Of a stretch of 41,296 bases of DNA, positions 21,444 through 32,033 are shown in pieces (the first letter of the stretch is position 1; every line of letters begins with the position of its first letter). Source of the DNA: Bimuria novae-zelandiae CBS 107.79 (Eukaryota; Ascomycota; Dothideomycetes; Pleosporales; Didymosphaeriaceae); NCBI GenBank assembly GCA_010015655.1, contig ML976763.1, forward strand, positions 53,990-95,285, written 5' to 3'. Both the position numbers and the translations under genes were made by a program. Below the pieces are notes generated by a model, which was given only the letters and a program-made list of their open reading frames with translations, did not search any database and was not told where the DNA came from.

Positions 21444-21790
21444 GTGCCAGCATGCGGTGAGCATGCGGATAGTGATCCTGTCCGTGCTAGGTAAGGTGCT
21501 TGAGACTCCTATTGTGTTACGCTTAACCTTTTCGGGGGAAAGGTATAGGTCCCAAGGGAGGGCGTGATGGCCCTGCGATCCTTGGACGTCAGGTTCTAGA
21601 GCCTCTGGTAGGTCATCGCTATTGTCGAAACGGCAGAGTATCGCTTGTCTAAGCGTCTCCGCTTTCTCCTGCGGGTCAGTAATATAGCGCCCCTCGTAGG
21701 CCAGCGGCGGGTCTGGTCTTGTTGGCTCCAGCTTGTGCCAGCCTATGATTCGAAAGAGGTCGGAGTCCTGTATGATTAGCAGTGCTAGCC
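21444..21790 (-). pseudogene. LINE (Tad1-like) fragment between endonuclease and reverse transcriptase
   Basis: On the minus strand the translation reads YITDPQEKAETLRQAILCRF, then PWDLYLSPEKVKRNTIGVSS followed by TDRITIRMLTACW. This is the linker and first reverse-transcriptase motif of fungal LINE ORF2 proteins. It is free of stops over about 100 codons, so it is fairly young. It is cut by the right end of piggyBac-type element 2, and no continuation is visible on the other side. Confidence 0.65.
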
Positions 21791-22141
21791 CGATTAGATG
21801 GTTAATACACTAAATTAGAGTTTTTATGCACAGGCGATTCAGTGACTAAATAGTCCAGTAGAACACCACTCAATCTTCCCTGTGAAGCCTGATGGCGTGA
21901 TTTCCTATCTGGTACGTGTGCGGCCTATTGCCTTGTCGTAATGGAATTACGAAGTAATGGCGTGAGCTCTATCTTAGTAAGTTGATGCCACTCTGAAAGG
22001 CGAATGAAAACCAATATCACGATGACAATATCCTGATATAATTTGAACTAGTCAAACAGTGCGAAACTATAAATTTGACTGGCCTACCTATCTACTGGAG
22101 GTAGAAGTCACAAAATTTGAGATCCAGTTAACAAAGTAACC
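21791..22141. other. Upstream region of the 201-aa gene
   Basis: It presumably contains the promoter of the next gene. No domain, RNA gene or repeat is recognised. Confidence 0.4.
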
Positions 22142-22747
22142 ATGCCAGAACAAGAAAGCCTTTTTGTCGTCAAACGCACTATCCTCGACCCGAAGCATCC
22201 TACAGGGCTGAGCTTCAACATTACTCTTCCCGCAACGTTCACCGATCTTCAAGCTGCAAAGGCGGAAGCTAAGGCTCTACTCTCCAAAGAAGGATATGAT
22301 ACCGATTTCTTCACACCATATAAAGCGAAGAGCGATCCATCAGACTGGAAGTACGGCGACGGCGTCATAGTGTTTGCAAAAGCACCCTCTGGAGAGGTGT
22401 TCAAAGTCGAAATCGACACGGTGCAAAACTCGGCAGGATTGCAATCCGATGCCTCCGGCAAGGTCCAGCAGCCACTTTATCACGTTCTTCAAACTCTCAT
22501 CGAATATAACGACGACAGATCAGGGTCAGAGCGCTACACGATTGTCGAAGGCACGTACACGGATCGGAGGCATGCTAGCGACCAAGCGTTACGAGTCCTG
22601 CTGGATACTGACATGAAGAGAGAGGACTTCGTCGAGTACGACGAGTATACTGACGGCACTGAAGGACCTTTTGGACCAGATGTTATTGTGCACGCGGTGA
22701 AAGAGGGCGGTGAGAACGTGCTGGTGTCGGTGGTTGCGGATCATTAG
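22142..22747 (+). CDS. Conserved-looking hypothetical protein, 201 aa, internal duplication
   Basis: This is the one host-type gene in the window that looks fully intact: a single exon with a good AACCATGCC start context and even codon use. I do not recognise the family. The protein seems built from two related ~65-residue units. The first runs from about TFTDLQAAKAEAKALL to VIVFAKAPSGEVFKVEI, the second from TYTDRRHASDQALRVLL to VIVHAVKEGGENVLVSV. Each has T-(F/Y)-T-D, an Ala-rich helix, an acidic or aromatic middle and a V-I-V strand. There is no signal peptide or membrane segment, so a soluble cytosolic protein is likely. It lies among transposon debris with no functional neighbour. Confidence 0.75.
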   Translation: MPEQESLFVVKRTILDPKHPTGLSFNITLPATFTDLQAAKAEAKALLSKEGYDTDFFTPYKAKSDPSDWKYGDGVIVFAKAPSGEVFKVEIDTVQNSAGLQSDASGKVQQPLYHVLQTLIEYNDDRSGSERYTIVEGTYTDRRHASDQALRVLLDTDMKREDFVEYDEYTDGTEGPFGPDVIVHAVKEGGENVLVSVVADH

Positions 22748-23834
22748 GTCACGGACGAGTGGGTGTCACATTGTACACAGTGGCTTTCTAGGTTCAACGG
22801 TTTCTTTGCTACGCGTCTACTTCACATTCTAGCAATGAATTAAGTTTCAATATATTTCATTCTGAAACATCCTCTGATATTGCGCAACCGCCTTGGGCCA
22901 TCTATGCGGCGCGCTAATATCAGTGCCCTAGCCATGGGACCTCATCGAGGATCTATCCTTCGCTTTTACTCCATCGCATGGTCATCTAAGCTTCGGATAT
23001 GCTGAAAGCTGTGGTTGCGAATGGTCAGCCCTGAAAAAGCCAGTCGGCCGATGTTGGACTGCCGTGAACATGTCTAGGCCTTTCATGTGCAACAGGGTGC
23101 GGGGTTCACCGATTGCTCCGACTCCCAACCATCCGCGCACCGTCTTCTCAATAGTAGTCTTTCCTTGGGGTCAAATCAGCATACGCTGGACCGTACGCAG
23201 GGGTTCAGGCATCCCGTGGTTCAGCTGCGTCATTCAGCGTAGTAACGCGTGTCCTTTTTCTTGCGCCAGCTGGCTGTGCCGCGCTGTTGTTTTCGCAGCG
23301 CTGGCAACACAGATCGACCAACAATGCCGATTCTTAGTGATAGGAAATCATGCCTTGGTTAACAACTCCGTGGACTGCGTGCGATCAAATCCTTACAAGA
23401 AAGGGTACTCATGAGCAGGTTATCAATGGGTCACACCCGCACAAGCCACATATGGGTCTTTTGCTGAATGGGGAGATCAGGGGAAGAACACCCTGTCGGA
23501 AAGCCCCGACAAAACCAATGAGTGCCAAGTGAGGAAAGGAGAACCGTGCAGTGATATATCATGTACGCTCTTAAGATAAAGCCAAGATGTTCTCTGGTCA
23601 ATCGCCTTACCGCATCCCTCTGTCCGTTACCCGCCGGCCGCCTCGTCCTCGTCCTAATCACGCCTTTACTACGGCTTCTTGTGCGGAGAACCATGCCTAC
23701 TACCTTAGCCTCGTTATGCATTCCCCTTAACGCACTTCCTAGGTCTAATCTACTAGAAGTTAATTCCATCCGCGGACAGCGCAGGTGCTGCAGATACGTC
23801 CCAGCCGAAACTACGTAGTCTTGGAGGACATACG
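22748..23834. other. No recognisable gene
   Basis: The composition is normal. Open frames on both strands (for example 23064-23414 plus and 23431-23847 minus) have no domain that I recognise and overlap one another, so I treat them as chance frames. A decayed host gene could lie here. Confidence 0.35.
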
Positions 23835-24041
23835 TTGACAAAGCCAACCCGCCTCCTTGAGATCCTCGAAGTTCACCCTGAGGGGTATTTATTCGTCATA
23901 ACCGCGAAAGTAGCTGAACACTACATAAATCGTGGTCATGTAGTGCGCGACACTGTTATCAGAACGTATACTTTGGAAGAGTTTATTGGCACACCCTTTC
24001 AAATGGATGGTTTATGTGCGCAGACTGAGAAAGTCACACCC
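23835..24041 (+). pseudogene. Possible reductase/epimerase-type gene fragment
   Basis: The stretch GYLFVITAKVAEHYINRGHV, followed by VRDTVIRTYTLEEF, faintly resembles the first strand-helix of NAD(P)-binding extended reductases (family pattern V-T-G-x-x-G-x-x-A then a helix and R-G-H-x-V-R-x-T-V-R). The glycine motif is missing, so the assignment is weak. It stands just before the outer hAT element. Confidence 0.25.
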
Positions 24042-24276
24042 GCAATGAAAGAGCGTTGGGAGAAGGCATTCGCCTTCGAGCAGCTTTTGAACAAGAGTTG
24101 GTTTTTCCGTGGGTTTTTGTTTCTTTTGTCGCATCTACTTCTAGAACAGCTGAGAACACTTTCGCGGAGCTCCAGCAGCGTTTCCAACGTACCGTATTCC
24201 GTACCGTACAGGGCAACTACGGCACCGTAACTTTGATATGGCAATTACGTGCGTACCGAACGATAGGAAGGTCTAG

Positions 24277-24302
24277 TACGTACGGAGAGGTCTCCGTACG
24301 TA
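24277..24302. repeat. Near-perfect palindrome in the hAT subterminal region
   Basis: TACGTACGGAGA and its reverse complement TCTCCGTACGTA are separated by 2 bp. Related CGTACC/GTACGG words are scattered nearby, as is common in subterminal transposase-binding regions of hAT elements. Confidence 0.7.
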
Positions 24303-24499
24303 GTGAATTGAAGCTTCTACGGACCGTAATTGTACATGACGCCGTAGAAAACTGTACGGATTTCCTAATTAGGAAAGTCTATAGAGTAAAGGTCGTCTTT
24401 AGCCCCCTTAGAGAGCTCCTTACGCTTATTATTAACGTAGATTGCCCTAATCTTCTTGCTATTATCTTTTTAAGATATATACTTTATAGGCTTTGTAAG

Positions 24500-24908
24500 G
24501 TAACTATTAATAATAGCTCTCCGTAGCCAGTTCTTCTGTAGCTAAGTTGCTTTAATTAAGGCTAGGGATAGCAGGTTTCGGTCGCAAGTTATAGTACGTT
24601 TAGCAGAGCTGAAGACTCTCTCGCAATCGCATGAGGTCGAGGGCACTGAGAGCACGTCAATTGCCATCTTATAAACGATAGGAAAGCGTTTCTGGCCTAT
24701 CTGCGTCCACCAGAGGTGCAGGTCAGCGAGCAGAGCAGCTATTTCTGGAGACTGTTCGGCGGCCAGCGTGTCGTCAAATAGACTATCGAAATACTCGTCT
24801 AGCTCACTTGTACGTTTATAGCGCTTGTGAGCGTTTGCCCGTGAGCAAATGGAGATCCACGGCCATTGTACGCTGCCGGCGATCATCTGATGCGTAGGCA
24901 CCTGGCAC
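24500..24908 (-). pseudogene. Outer hAT transposase, C-terminal part
   Basis: It includes LDEYFDSLFDDTLA, then LHLWWTQIGQKRFPIVYKMA, followed by DVLSVPSTSCDCERVFSSAK, the hAT dimerisation domain (W-W-x-x-x-x-x-R-F/Y-P and the S/C-E-R-x-F-S motif). The frame is open for about 125 codons. The N-terminal part continues at 28084. Confidence 0.75.
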
Positions 24909-25290
24909 CTTACGTCCAGACTTGCCAACAATCAATCCAATTGATTCAAATTGATTGAATTGATTGCAAAATGCAATTCAATCAAATTAATCGCAAATTG
25001 ATTAACTACCTATTATTTTGCAATCAAATCAATCCTAGCTTGAACGATTAATTATAAACTTAATTTAATTGAGTATTTGGGCTATCTCTAGTGAGGTTTT
25101 TAAGTTGGCTGTAACGGCGATCTCACGGTATCTTTCTGGTGTTGGCTTTATAACGGGCCGGGGTCCACCCGGTGGAATCTCATTGGCTAAAGCAAACGCG
25201 TCTATACGTAGCTAATCGCGTCGTACTGACTGCGTACATTTACGTGTTTCTTGCTTCAAACAACGTCTCTACAACACCTATACCGACAAT

Positions 25291-27847
25291 ATGCCTCCCA
25301 GACAAGCCAGGGGCGNNNNNNNNNNNNNNNNNNNNNNNNNNNNNNNNNNNNNNNNNNNNNNNNNNNNNNNNNNNNNNNNNNNNNNNNNNNNNNNNNNNNN
25401 NNNNNNNNNNNNNNNNNNNNNNNNNNNNNNNNNNNNNNNNNNNNNNNNNNNNNNNNNNNNNNNNNNNNNNNNNNNNNNNNNNNNNNNNNNNNNNNNNNNN
25501 NNNNNNNNNNNNNNNNNNNNNNNNNNNNNNNNNNNNNNNNNNNNNNNNNNNNNNNNNNNNNNNNNNNNNNNNNNNNNNNNNNNNNNNNNNNNNNNNNNNN
25601 NNNNNNNNNNNNNNNNNNNNNNNNNNNNNNNNNNNNNNNNNNNNNNNNNNNNNNNGGGCTTTATCGCGCCTTTGCGCACCTACAAGCATAAGAAAAGCTG
25701 GATCTATCGCCACGGCTATCGTGTCTCGCCCATCTCCGATCCATCGCAAATCTGGTTTATCTGCAAGTACTGCCATTAGCATAAGCGTATCGATTGCGGC
25801 AAAACTGGCAAATACAACACCACGAAGTCAACCTTGGCGGCAGCAGCGCACCTTGAGGAGCGCATGAAGGGCCATGGCCATACAAAGCCAGGGGCAGCCG
25901 CGAAGCCGTTGCTGCTGGGGGGTTAACTCTTATTGCAACAGGCGGCTAATCGCGGCGTGGTGTTGACCTAGAGCATTGCTAATACGCTGGGTAACTTCGA
26001 CGTTTAAAGCTTTAGGCTTGCTGCTGTTACTTGGCTTGTTAAGGGCAACCACCCCTTGCGTGAGTTTGAATCGCCAACGTTCTAGAGGATGCTGGCCTTG
26101 GCCAACCCAGAGGCAGAGGAGGCGCTGTGGGCTAGTTATATATTAGTTTCTTAGTACGTAATAAGGCTTTACAATTACTTACTCCCGCAAGTTATTAACG
26201 AGCTATTACGTGCTACCTCGCTTATCTACATAAGCTTCAACGGCTAGATAATAAAAGGCAGCAAACGTGGCTTCTTTGGTATTATTACGCACTATACTAA
26301 TAATAATAGTAAGGTAGTTAACTTGCTAATTGCGTTGCTACAGCTATTAGGCTCCTATAGCGGTAAGAGGATAGGCAAAATCGTCGTTAAAACGCTGCAG
26401 AAGTTTGGCATTAATAGTAGTAAAGTTGGTTACTTCGTGCTTAATAATGCTAATACTAATAACAAGGCAGTTAATTATATCGCTAACAAGTATAACTTCT
26501 AAGTGTCCTATTGTCGTCTTTATTGCGCGCCTCACATTATAAACCTCGTAGGAAAGGCTTTATTATTTAGTAAAAACTACGAGGCGTACGCTGACGATAT
26601 TAACCTAGATATAAGTTAATAATTATGTGCCTTTACGCTGAGCTTCGGCTGACCTAAGGCAAGAGGAGATAAAACTTATAAACAAGTAGCGTAAATAAGG
26701 CCCGCTAGGCTTTTTGTTTAATGTTATAGGCTATATTAAAACACCTTTGCAATACGATTTGTTTAATTAGTGTTAGCACTAAGTAAATAAGTTATTACTT
26801 CCTAACAAGCGCAAGATCTACAAACCTGTAAAGCTAGTAATTACACGCTAGAACTTTTACTACGACGCCCTTGCTTGCGCTTCTTAGCTACAAACTACTA
26901 TTAACACATACGCCACCCGCTATATAGATAATGCCCGCACTGCTAACGCCTACGCGCGCGTAAAAAATAATAAGCTACCTGACGTGCTAGCGTAGATAAG
27001 GTCTGACGGGCTATCAGCTAACGATTAGCAAGTAATAACTAAATATATAGAGGTGCTATTGCCGCTTAAAGAAGCCACTAAGAGGCTTAAAAGCCGCGGT
27101 AAAGGTAACGCTTTTAGCGCTATATATAAGGTTATACTAGTTTTTAAGTAGCTACTTACCACCTTTAAGCATTAGCTCGAGTTGTTTAATAATGTTAATC
27201 ACCACGAAACTAGCGCCTTAAAGGACTACCTACCTACTAACTTGCGCGCGGCATGGCTTAAACTTAATTAGTACTATAGTAAGCTTAATAACTTGCCTAT
27301 CTACTACGCCGCTTGCTATCTCTATTCTTTCTATAAGCGTTATTGCTGGCGAGCTTAGCGCGGGAAACCCGACTAGCTTGCCTTAGCTAACGCTAGTTTT
27401 TGGCAGCTTTGGGCGTAGTACTAACCTAAAGTTATTAATATAGTGGCTTCTAAGCAGTTAACTATAAATAATAACCTTAACGATGCGATTAACCAGCTTG
27501 CTGGCGGCGATAGCGACGATAAAAATAAGGAAGATAGTAATAAGTACGATTACTAGTTTAAGCGCGAGCCTAGGTGGACGTAATATTAGTTTAATAGCGG
27601 TGATAGTCCTGTTAAGTACTAGGTCGGATTACGCTTGAGATACCCTAATTTAGCGAAGTTTACGATTAATACACTAATAGTTCTAGTATTAAGCTATAAG
27701 TGTGAGCGCGTTTTTAGTGAACTTGGCGACCTCCTCGAGCCTAGAAGACGCTATATAGGTGCTCAATTGCTGGCAGCAATACAATCTGTACGATCTTGGC
27801 TAAAAGCTGGCTTTAGTGAACCCTCTAATGGCGCTGTTGCGAAGTAG
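25291..27847 (+). pseudogene. Inner hAT transposase, decayed, with BED-type finger and dimerisation domain
   Basis: It starts MPPRQARG, then falls into the gap. Beyond it come SWIYRHGYRVSP, IWFICKYCH and an AAAHLEERMKGHGH tail, a BED-type zinc finger pattern. Further on are RGFFGIITHYT, KVGYFVLNNANTNNKAVNYI (family: LDNA..ND, with Asp changed to Asn), and CAPHIINLVGKALLF. The C-terminal frame 27635-27847 has LSYKCERVFSELGDLLEPRR, the hAT dimerisation motif. Dozens of TAG/TAA stops mark it as dead. Confidence 0.75.
25316..25655. other. Assembly gap (340 N)
   Basis: Unknown bases lie inside the inner hAT element, in the region before its BED-type finger. Frames drawn across the gap are meaningless. 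Confidence 0.99.
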
Positions 27848-28091
27848 TTATTAACTTTAAGTGACGAAGAAATCGACACCTTATACAGCTTGTGTGACTG
27901 GGACGAGGCTTCTTAGTAATTTATATGTAGTTTGCACGAATATATGATCAATTTACAATTAATTTATAATCAATTGGCTTGAAAATACCTTTCAATTCAA
28001 TCAATTCAAAAGGCTGGATGACTTATTACAATCAATTCAATTCACTGTCTGGAAATTGATTGAATTGATTGTTGGCAAGTCTGCTTACGTC

Positions 28092-29210
28092 GGGACGGCG
28101 CATCGATTTCCTCCATCTCCGCCGACTCTTGTGCCTCGGCGGCGTCAAGGTACTCCCTGAAGAGCTCGCGGAGAGACTTCTCGGCCTTTCTATGCCAGTC
28201 AGGGTGACGCTTCCAGTGTGTTTTGAACCATTGGAGTCACAGTAGTGGGTGCATGGCTGTGGCCACGCAATAGAGCGAGGGCGTCGGGTCGATGACGATT
28301 TTCACGAAGTATGTGATAAGCTTCTCCGTGGCGAGCGCGACGCCTTGTTGTACGTACTCAGAGAGCTCGAAGCCGTCATATTTACTAACGTTGTCAGTGA
28401 GCACCTCGTAGAGTTCTTGCAAATTGAATATCGTCTGCCATAGGCTGCCGAATCCACTCTGGCTGTTATTGCCCTCCAACGACTTCGTATTCTCGTAAAA
28501 CGGCTGCAACGCCTTCCTGATGAGCTCTGCCTCGTCCCAATCGTCGGGCGTGAGCGCGTCAGTGTCAAGATTGTAGCTATCGCCGTGGGAGGAGGTGTCC
28601 TTTTTCGCCTTCTTAAAGTACTGGTGTATAGCCTCCTTGAGCTCGCAGCAACGGAGTATTATAAAATAAACACTATACCACCGAATCCCGCTATCTTAGA
28701 CTAAGTTAAGCGTGGAGAACGTAAAGAGCTTGTTCTTATTAAGCACTATACGCTATATCTCTTAAAAAGGGGGTTTACGTTTATGTAAGTTATAGACAAC
28801 GTTAACAAAGTTATATAACTTGCCAACGACGCTATACTTGTAATATATAGCATATTAATTAGAAAGTAACGCCTAGGCGAGTTCTTATTTAAATTTGCTT
28901 ACGCCCTCGCTATAGATAAGAGCTTTTAATACTAGGTTAATTATATGCCTAGCGCAGCGTATACGGTGCTAGGCGCTAATTATATTATTTTTAGGCATTA
29001 ATATGTTAAGTTTATTAATAAACGTATAGTTATTATTTAACGCGTTGTCGCCTATAAAATAATACAGTTTCTAGTTAATTCCGTACTCTTTAATTACGCT
29101 AAGGATGACCTAAGCCTAATTTACGCTGCTATAGTTATTAAACAGCGCTTGAAAAGCAATAAGGACGTCGCGTTATTGGTGTTTTACATCCGTAGCTCGA
29201 AGTCAGTCGA
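28092..29210 (-). pseudogene. Outer hAT transposase, N-terminal and central part
   Basis: The upstream half (28600-29210) is RIP-affected but still shows ALFNNYSSVNWATPILSVIN, then YYFIGDNALNNNYTFI and RCARHIINLVLKALI, the central hAT catalytic region. The half at 28092-28600 is nearly stop-free, with ALQPFYENTKSLEGN and the YCVATAMHPLL segment, the typical zone before the C-terminal domain. The abrupt change in decay near 28640 is notable. Confidence 0.7.
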
Positions 29211-29274
29211 TTCTATAGTACGTGCCGCCTCAAATTGCCCTATATGGCCAAGGATCCGTTAGATCCTGCCCTAT

Positions 29275-29315
29275 ACCGTGTCTGTGCACCCAATGCACGG
29301 ATTCAGCCAATACAC
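29275..29315 (+). repeat. Pogo-type terminal repeat remnant
   Basis: After a TA, CCGTGTCTGTGCACCCAATG matches the terminal repeat of the pogo element at 31947 at most positions, and CGGATTC follows at the same spacing. No inverted partner is visible nearby. Confidence 0.5.
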
Positions 29316-29920
29316 GAACAACAAAAACGCTCTACTAGAAATAAGGCTATAGAATTAGGGAGAGACCAGTCGGAGAGAGAACGCTCTGAGGATTTCGGTT
29401 AGGAGGTTTTTCATCAGGCGCGATTTGGAACGGAAAGAGGAGGGAATATTTAAATAGGGGAGGGACGCGTAATGGAGACAGGGGAGAGTAACGCGCGCGC
29501 GACGCGCCAATTAGCCTAAATATATAGAAAAACTAAAAAAGCTACTAAAATATATTATAAGTACGCGTAATATAAAACTAAATTAAGTAAGTCTAGTAAC
29601 ATAGATAAAGATAATTACATAAACCTTAAGCTACCTAGGGCCCTACAACTAAACTATATATAAAGGATACCTAAAGGACTGGTTAAAGGTAAAGTAATAA
29701 ATAAAAATACAGAATATGTTGGATAGGCTCTCACTAGTGAAAGGAAAGGAACTGAAAACGGATTACATTCGAAAATTAATTATTGCTTGTTTTCTCGATC
29801 TATCTACTAAGGAGTGAAGTATATCGCGGGGTATGGAAGCTAGTCCCATATGGGGTTCGCTCCATACACATAGTGTTTTGCAACACGATAGAGGCCTTGA
29901 TAACTATTGACAGAATGCTC
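29316..29920. other. Mixed repeat DNA before the LINE
   Basis: 29316-29510 and 29715-29920 have normal composition and frame a TpA-rich piece. No gene is recognised. The second block runs into the LINE ORF1 frame, so it may be the LINE 5' untranslated region. Confidence 0.35.
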
Positions 29921-32033
29921 GCTCCTCCGCACACGCACCTTCCTTGTAACATGCCTAAGGCCGTTGAAGTTGTTAATCCGACAGAATATATAAGGGCGCT
30001 TAATAAAGTTAAAGGTTAATACTTAGAGAGAACGCTAGTAGCAATACTAAAAGCTTTAAAAAACCTTAAGGTAGTTAGCTTAGCACTAAAAGTAGATAAC
30101 TAAAAGCTTAAAATAATAATTAAAGATATAATAAAGGAGCTAGCTAATACTAAGATATAACTTATAAATGCTAAGGCCTAATTAGTAAAACTTTTAGGCA
30201 AGTTAAGAACCTAAATAGTAGCTAATAGATTACTATCCTATATAGACGTAGCACGTACGCTACTAAGTAGTTAACTTAATAATCTATAGACCCTCTCTAG
30301 AATAATAATACTAATAATAATAACTAACACGCCTTCTTTTACAATAGACACCTCTAGAGTAGAGGAGATAGATGAATAAAAGGCTTAAATAAAAAAGATT
30401 TAAGAAGCTATTAAGTATAAGCTTACAATAATTAAATATAAAAAGAAATAGTAGTGCGCGGCAATAGTAAAGGACTTTAAAAATACTAATAAAATTAAAA
30501 TTTTATTTAAGAGTAAGGAGGAGTTAAGAGAGGTTAAAGAATTAGTATAAAAAACTATAGTAAGGGGTGTAAGAATCCTCTATAACTAACTATACCTAGT
30601 ATAGATAAATAATGCGAACCGTATATTAGTTTTAAATAAGCTTAATAAAGTATATTAGGAGGCTACGTAAGCCTTAGGGGAGGAGAATAAAGTATAGATT
30701 ATAAAAATAAACTAGCTAAGTAAAAAGGACTCTGGTAAGGCATACAGATTTATAGTTATATATATAAAGAGAAGTAGCAAAGCGGCGTAACTCCTCTAAG
30801 AATAATATTTCTATATTAATAAAGAATCTGCGTACGCTAGGGAGTTTAAGCCCTACGTAGGTCCTATATAATACTATAAATATTAATAATTAAGATATAA
30901 GGCCTTTACGTGCACAGGGTAATAGACCTACGTAAGGTATATAGTGCTAGGTTACTACTATAGAGAATATTAATTTAAAATTCTAAAGTGTATATCTTGC
31001 GGAGGGTCCTACAAATCTTTCTTAAAGAACTACTAGATACTACACCTTAATTATAATAAATAGACCGCTCTAGATCTTCTAGCTTAATATAAGAAAGCGG
31101 AGAATAATATAGTATACTAGCGATCGCAGAGCCTTTTATACAATAAAATAAGGAAGTCGAGCTACTTATAACCCCTATAAGATACTTAAACTAAATAAAG
31201 CTTATACTAATAATATAAAAGGAGGGTAAATAGCTAATTTAGAGCATAATATAGATTAAAAGAGATATTAAGGCTAAGTAGGTAGTAGTAAACTTATTAG
31301 ACCTTACAGCAGCGGTACTATAGCTCTATAATAGACACCTCTTAGTCGTGTCTATATACGTAGAGGGCACGAATGCACGAGCGCTGGCAGACTCTACTAG
31401 TAAGCTCTATGCCCTAATCCAGTAACAACGGAATCGTATACGGACGGGTATAGATGTGATACTAGTTGGCGATTTCAACCAGCACGACGCACTATAGGGA
31501 GGAGACAATATAGTTACACACTAAAGGGGAGACGCAGACCTAATTATTAACTTAATAAATAGCTATTATCTACAAAGCCTGCTTCCGCGCGGCATAAAGA
31601 CCTGGCACTATAAGGATTAAGAGAGCACGATTAACCTAGTGCTTACTTTTACAAAGCTAGTAGAGGACCTAACGCGATATAGAATACACGGGACTAACTT
31701 TAGGTCTAATTATAGCGCAATTAAGACGACATTTAACGTAAACACACCGCCTTAAAGGGACGAGAGGAGGCTCCTTTTTAAAAATATACTATAAAGAGAG
31801 ATAAGATAAAAGATTACTAAAATACTAAACTTTAAACTAGTAATAGAAAATACTTAATACTAAGTAGACTATTTAATAAAAGTAATGCTTAAGGCAGTCT
31901 ACAACCTTACCCTAATAATAAAACTATTACTATATATAAGAAGGTACCGTGTCCGTGCGCGTAATGCCCGGATTCGCGTAATGCCCGCGCAGCACCAAAC
32001 ACCCTAACTTCAGCACGCGATAACTCCACCAAT

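Larger units (their letters stand above)
24917..28083 (+). mobile_element. Inner hAT transposon with 8-bp target duplication CTTACGTC
   Basis: The terminal inverted repeat starts CAGACTTGCCAACAATCAAT and continues as AATTGATTG-rich DNA at both ends. CTTACGTC flanks it exactly at 24909-24916 and 28084-28091, an 8-bp duplication typical of hAT elements. It lies inside the C-terminal coding part of the outer hAT transposase in the opposite direction. It includes a 340-base assembly gap. Confidence 0.9.
24209..29245 (-). mobile_element. Outer hAT transposon, split by an inner hAT element
   Basis: Minus-strand hAT transposase homology lies on both sides of the inner element (28084-29210 and 24500-24908) and reads across once that element is removed. 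Candidate ends are CAGGGCAACTACGG at 24209 and, inverted, AATTGCCCTA ending near 29241, which share AGGGCAA. No matching 8-bp target duplication was found, so the ends are tentative. Subterminal DNA at 24170-24360 is packed with CGTAC/GTACGG words. Confidence 0.55.

Noticed and set aside
23064..23847. Overlapping open frames of 116-138 codons on both strands
   Set aside because: They overlap in opposite directions, lack recognisable motifs and show no splice or start evidence.
25172..25867. Long open frames across the 340-N gap
   Set aside because: They are open only because unknown bases contain no stop. The real coding content is the hAT transposase.
24201..29249. An 8-bp target duplication for the outer hAT element
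   Set aside because: The 8-mers beside the candidate ends (GTACCGTA and TATGGCCA) do not match.
29718..29952. A solo LTR starting TGTTGGATAGG and ending TTGTAACA
   Set aside because: The flanking 5-mers do not match, and the right part runs into the LINE ORF1 frame.
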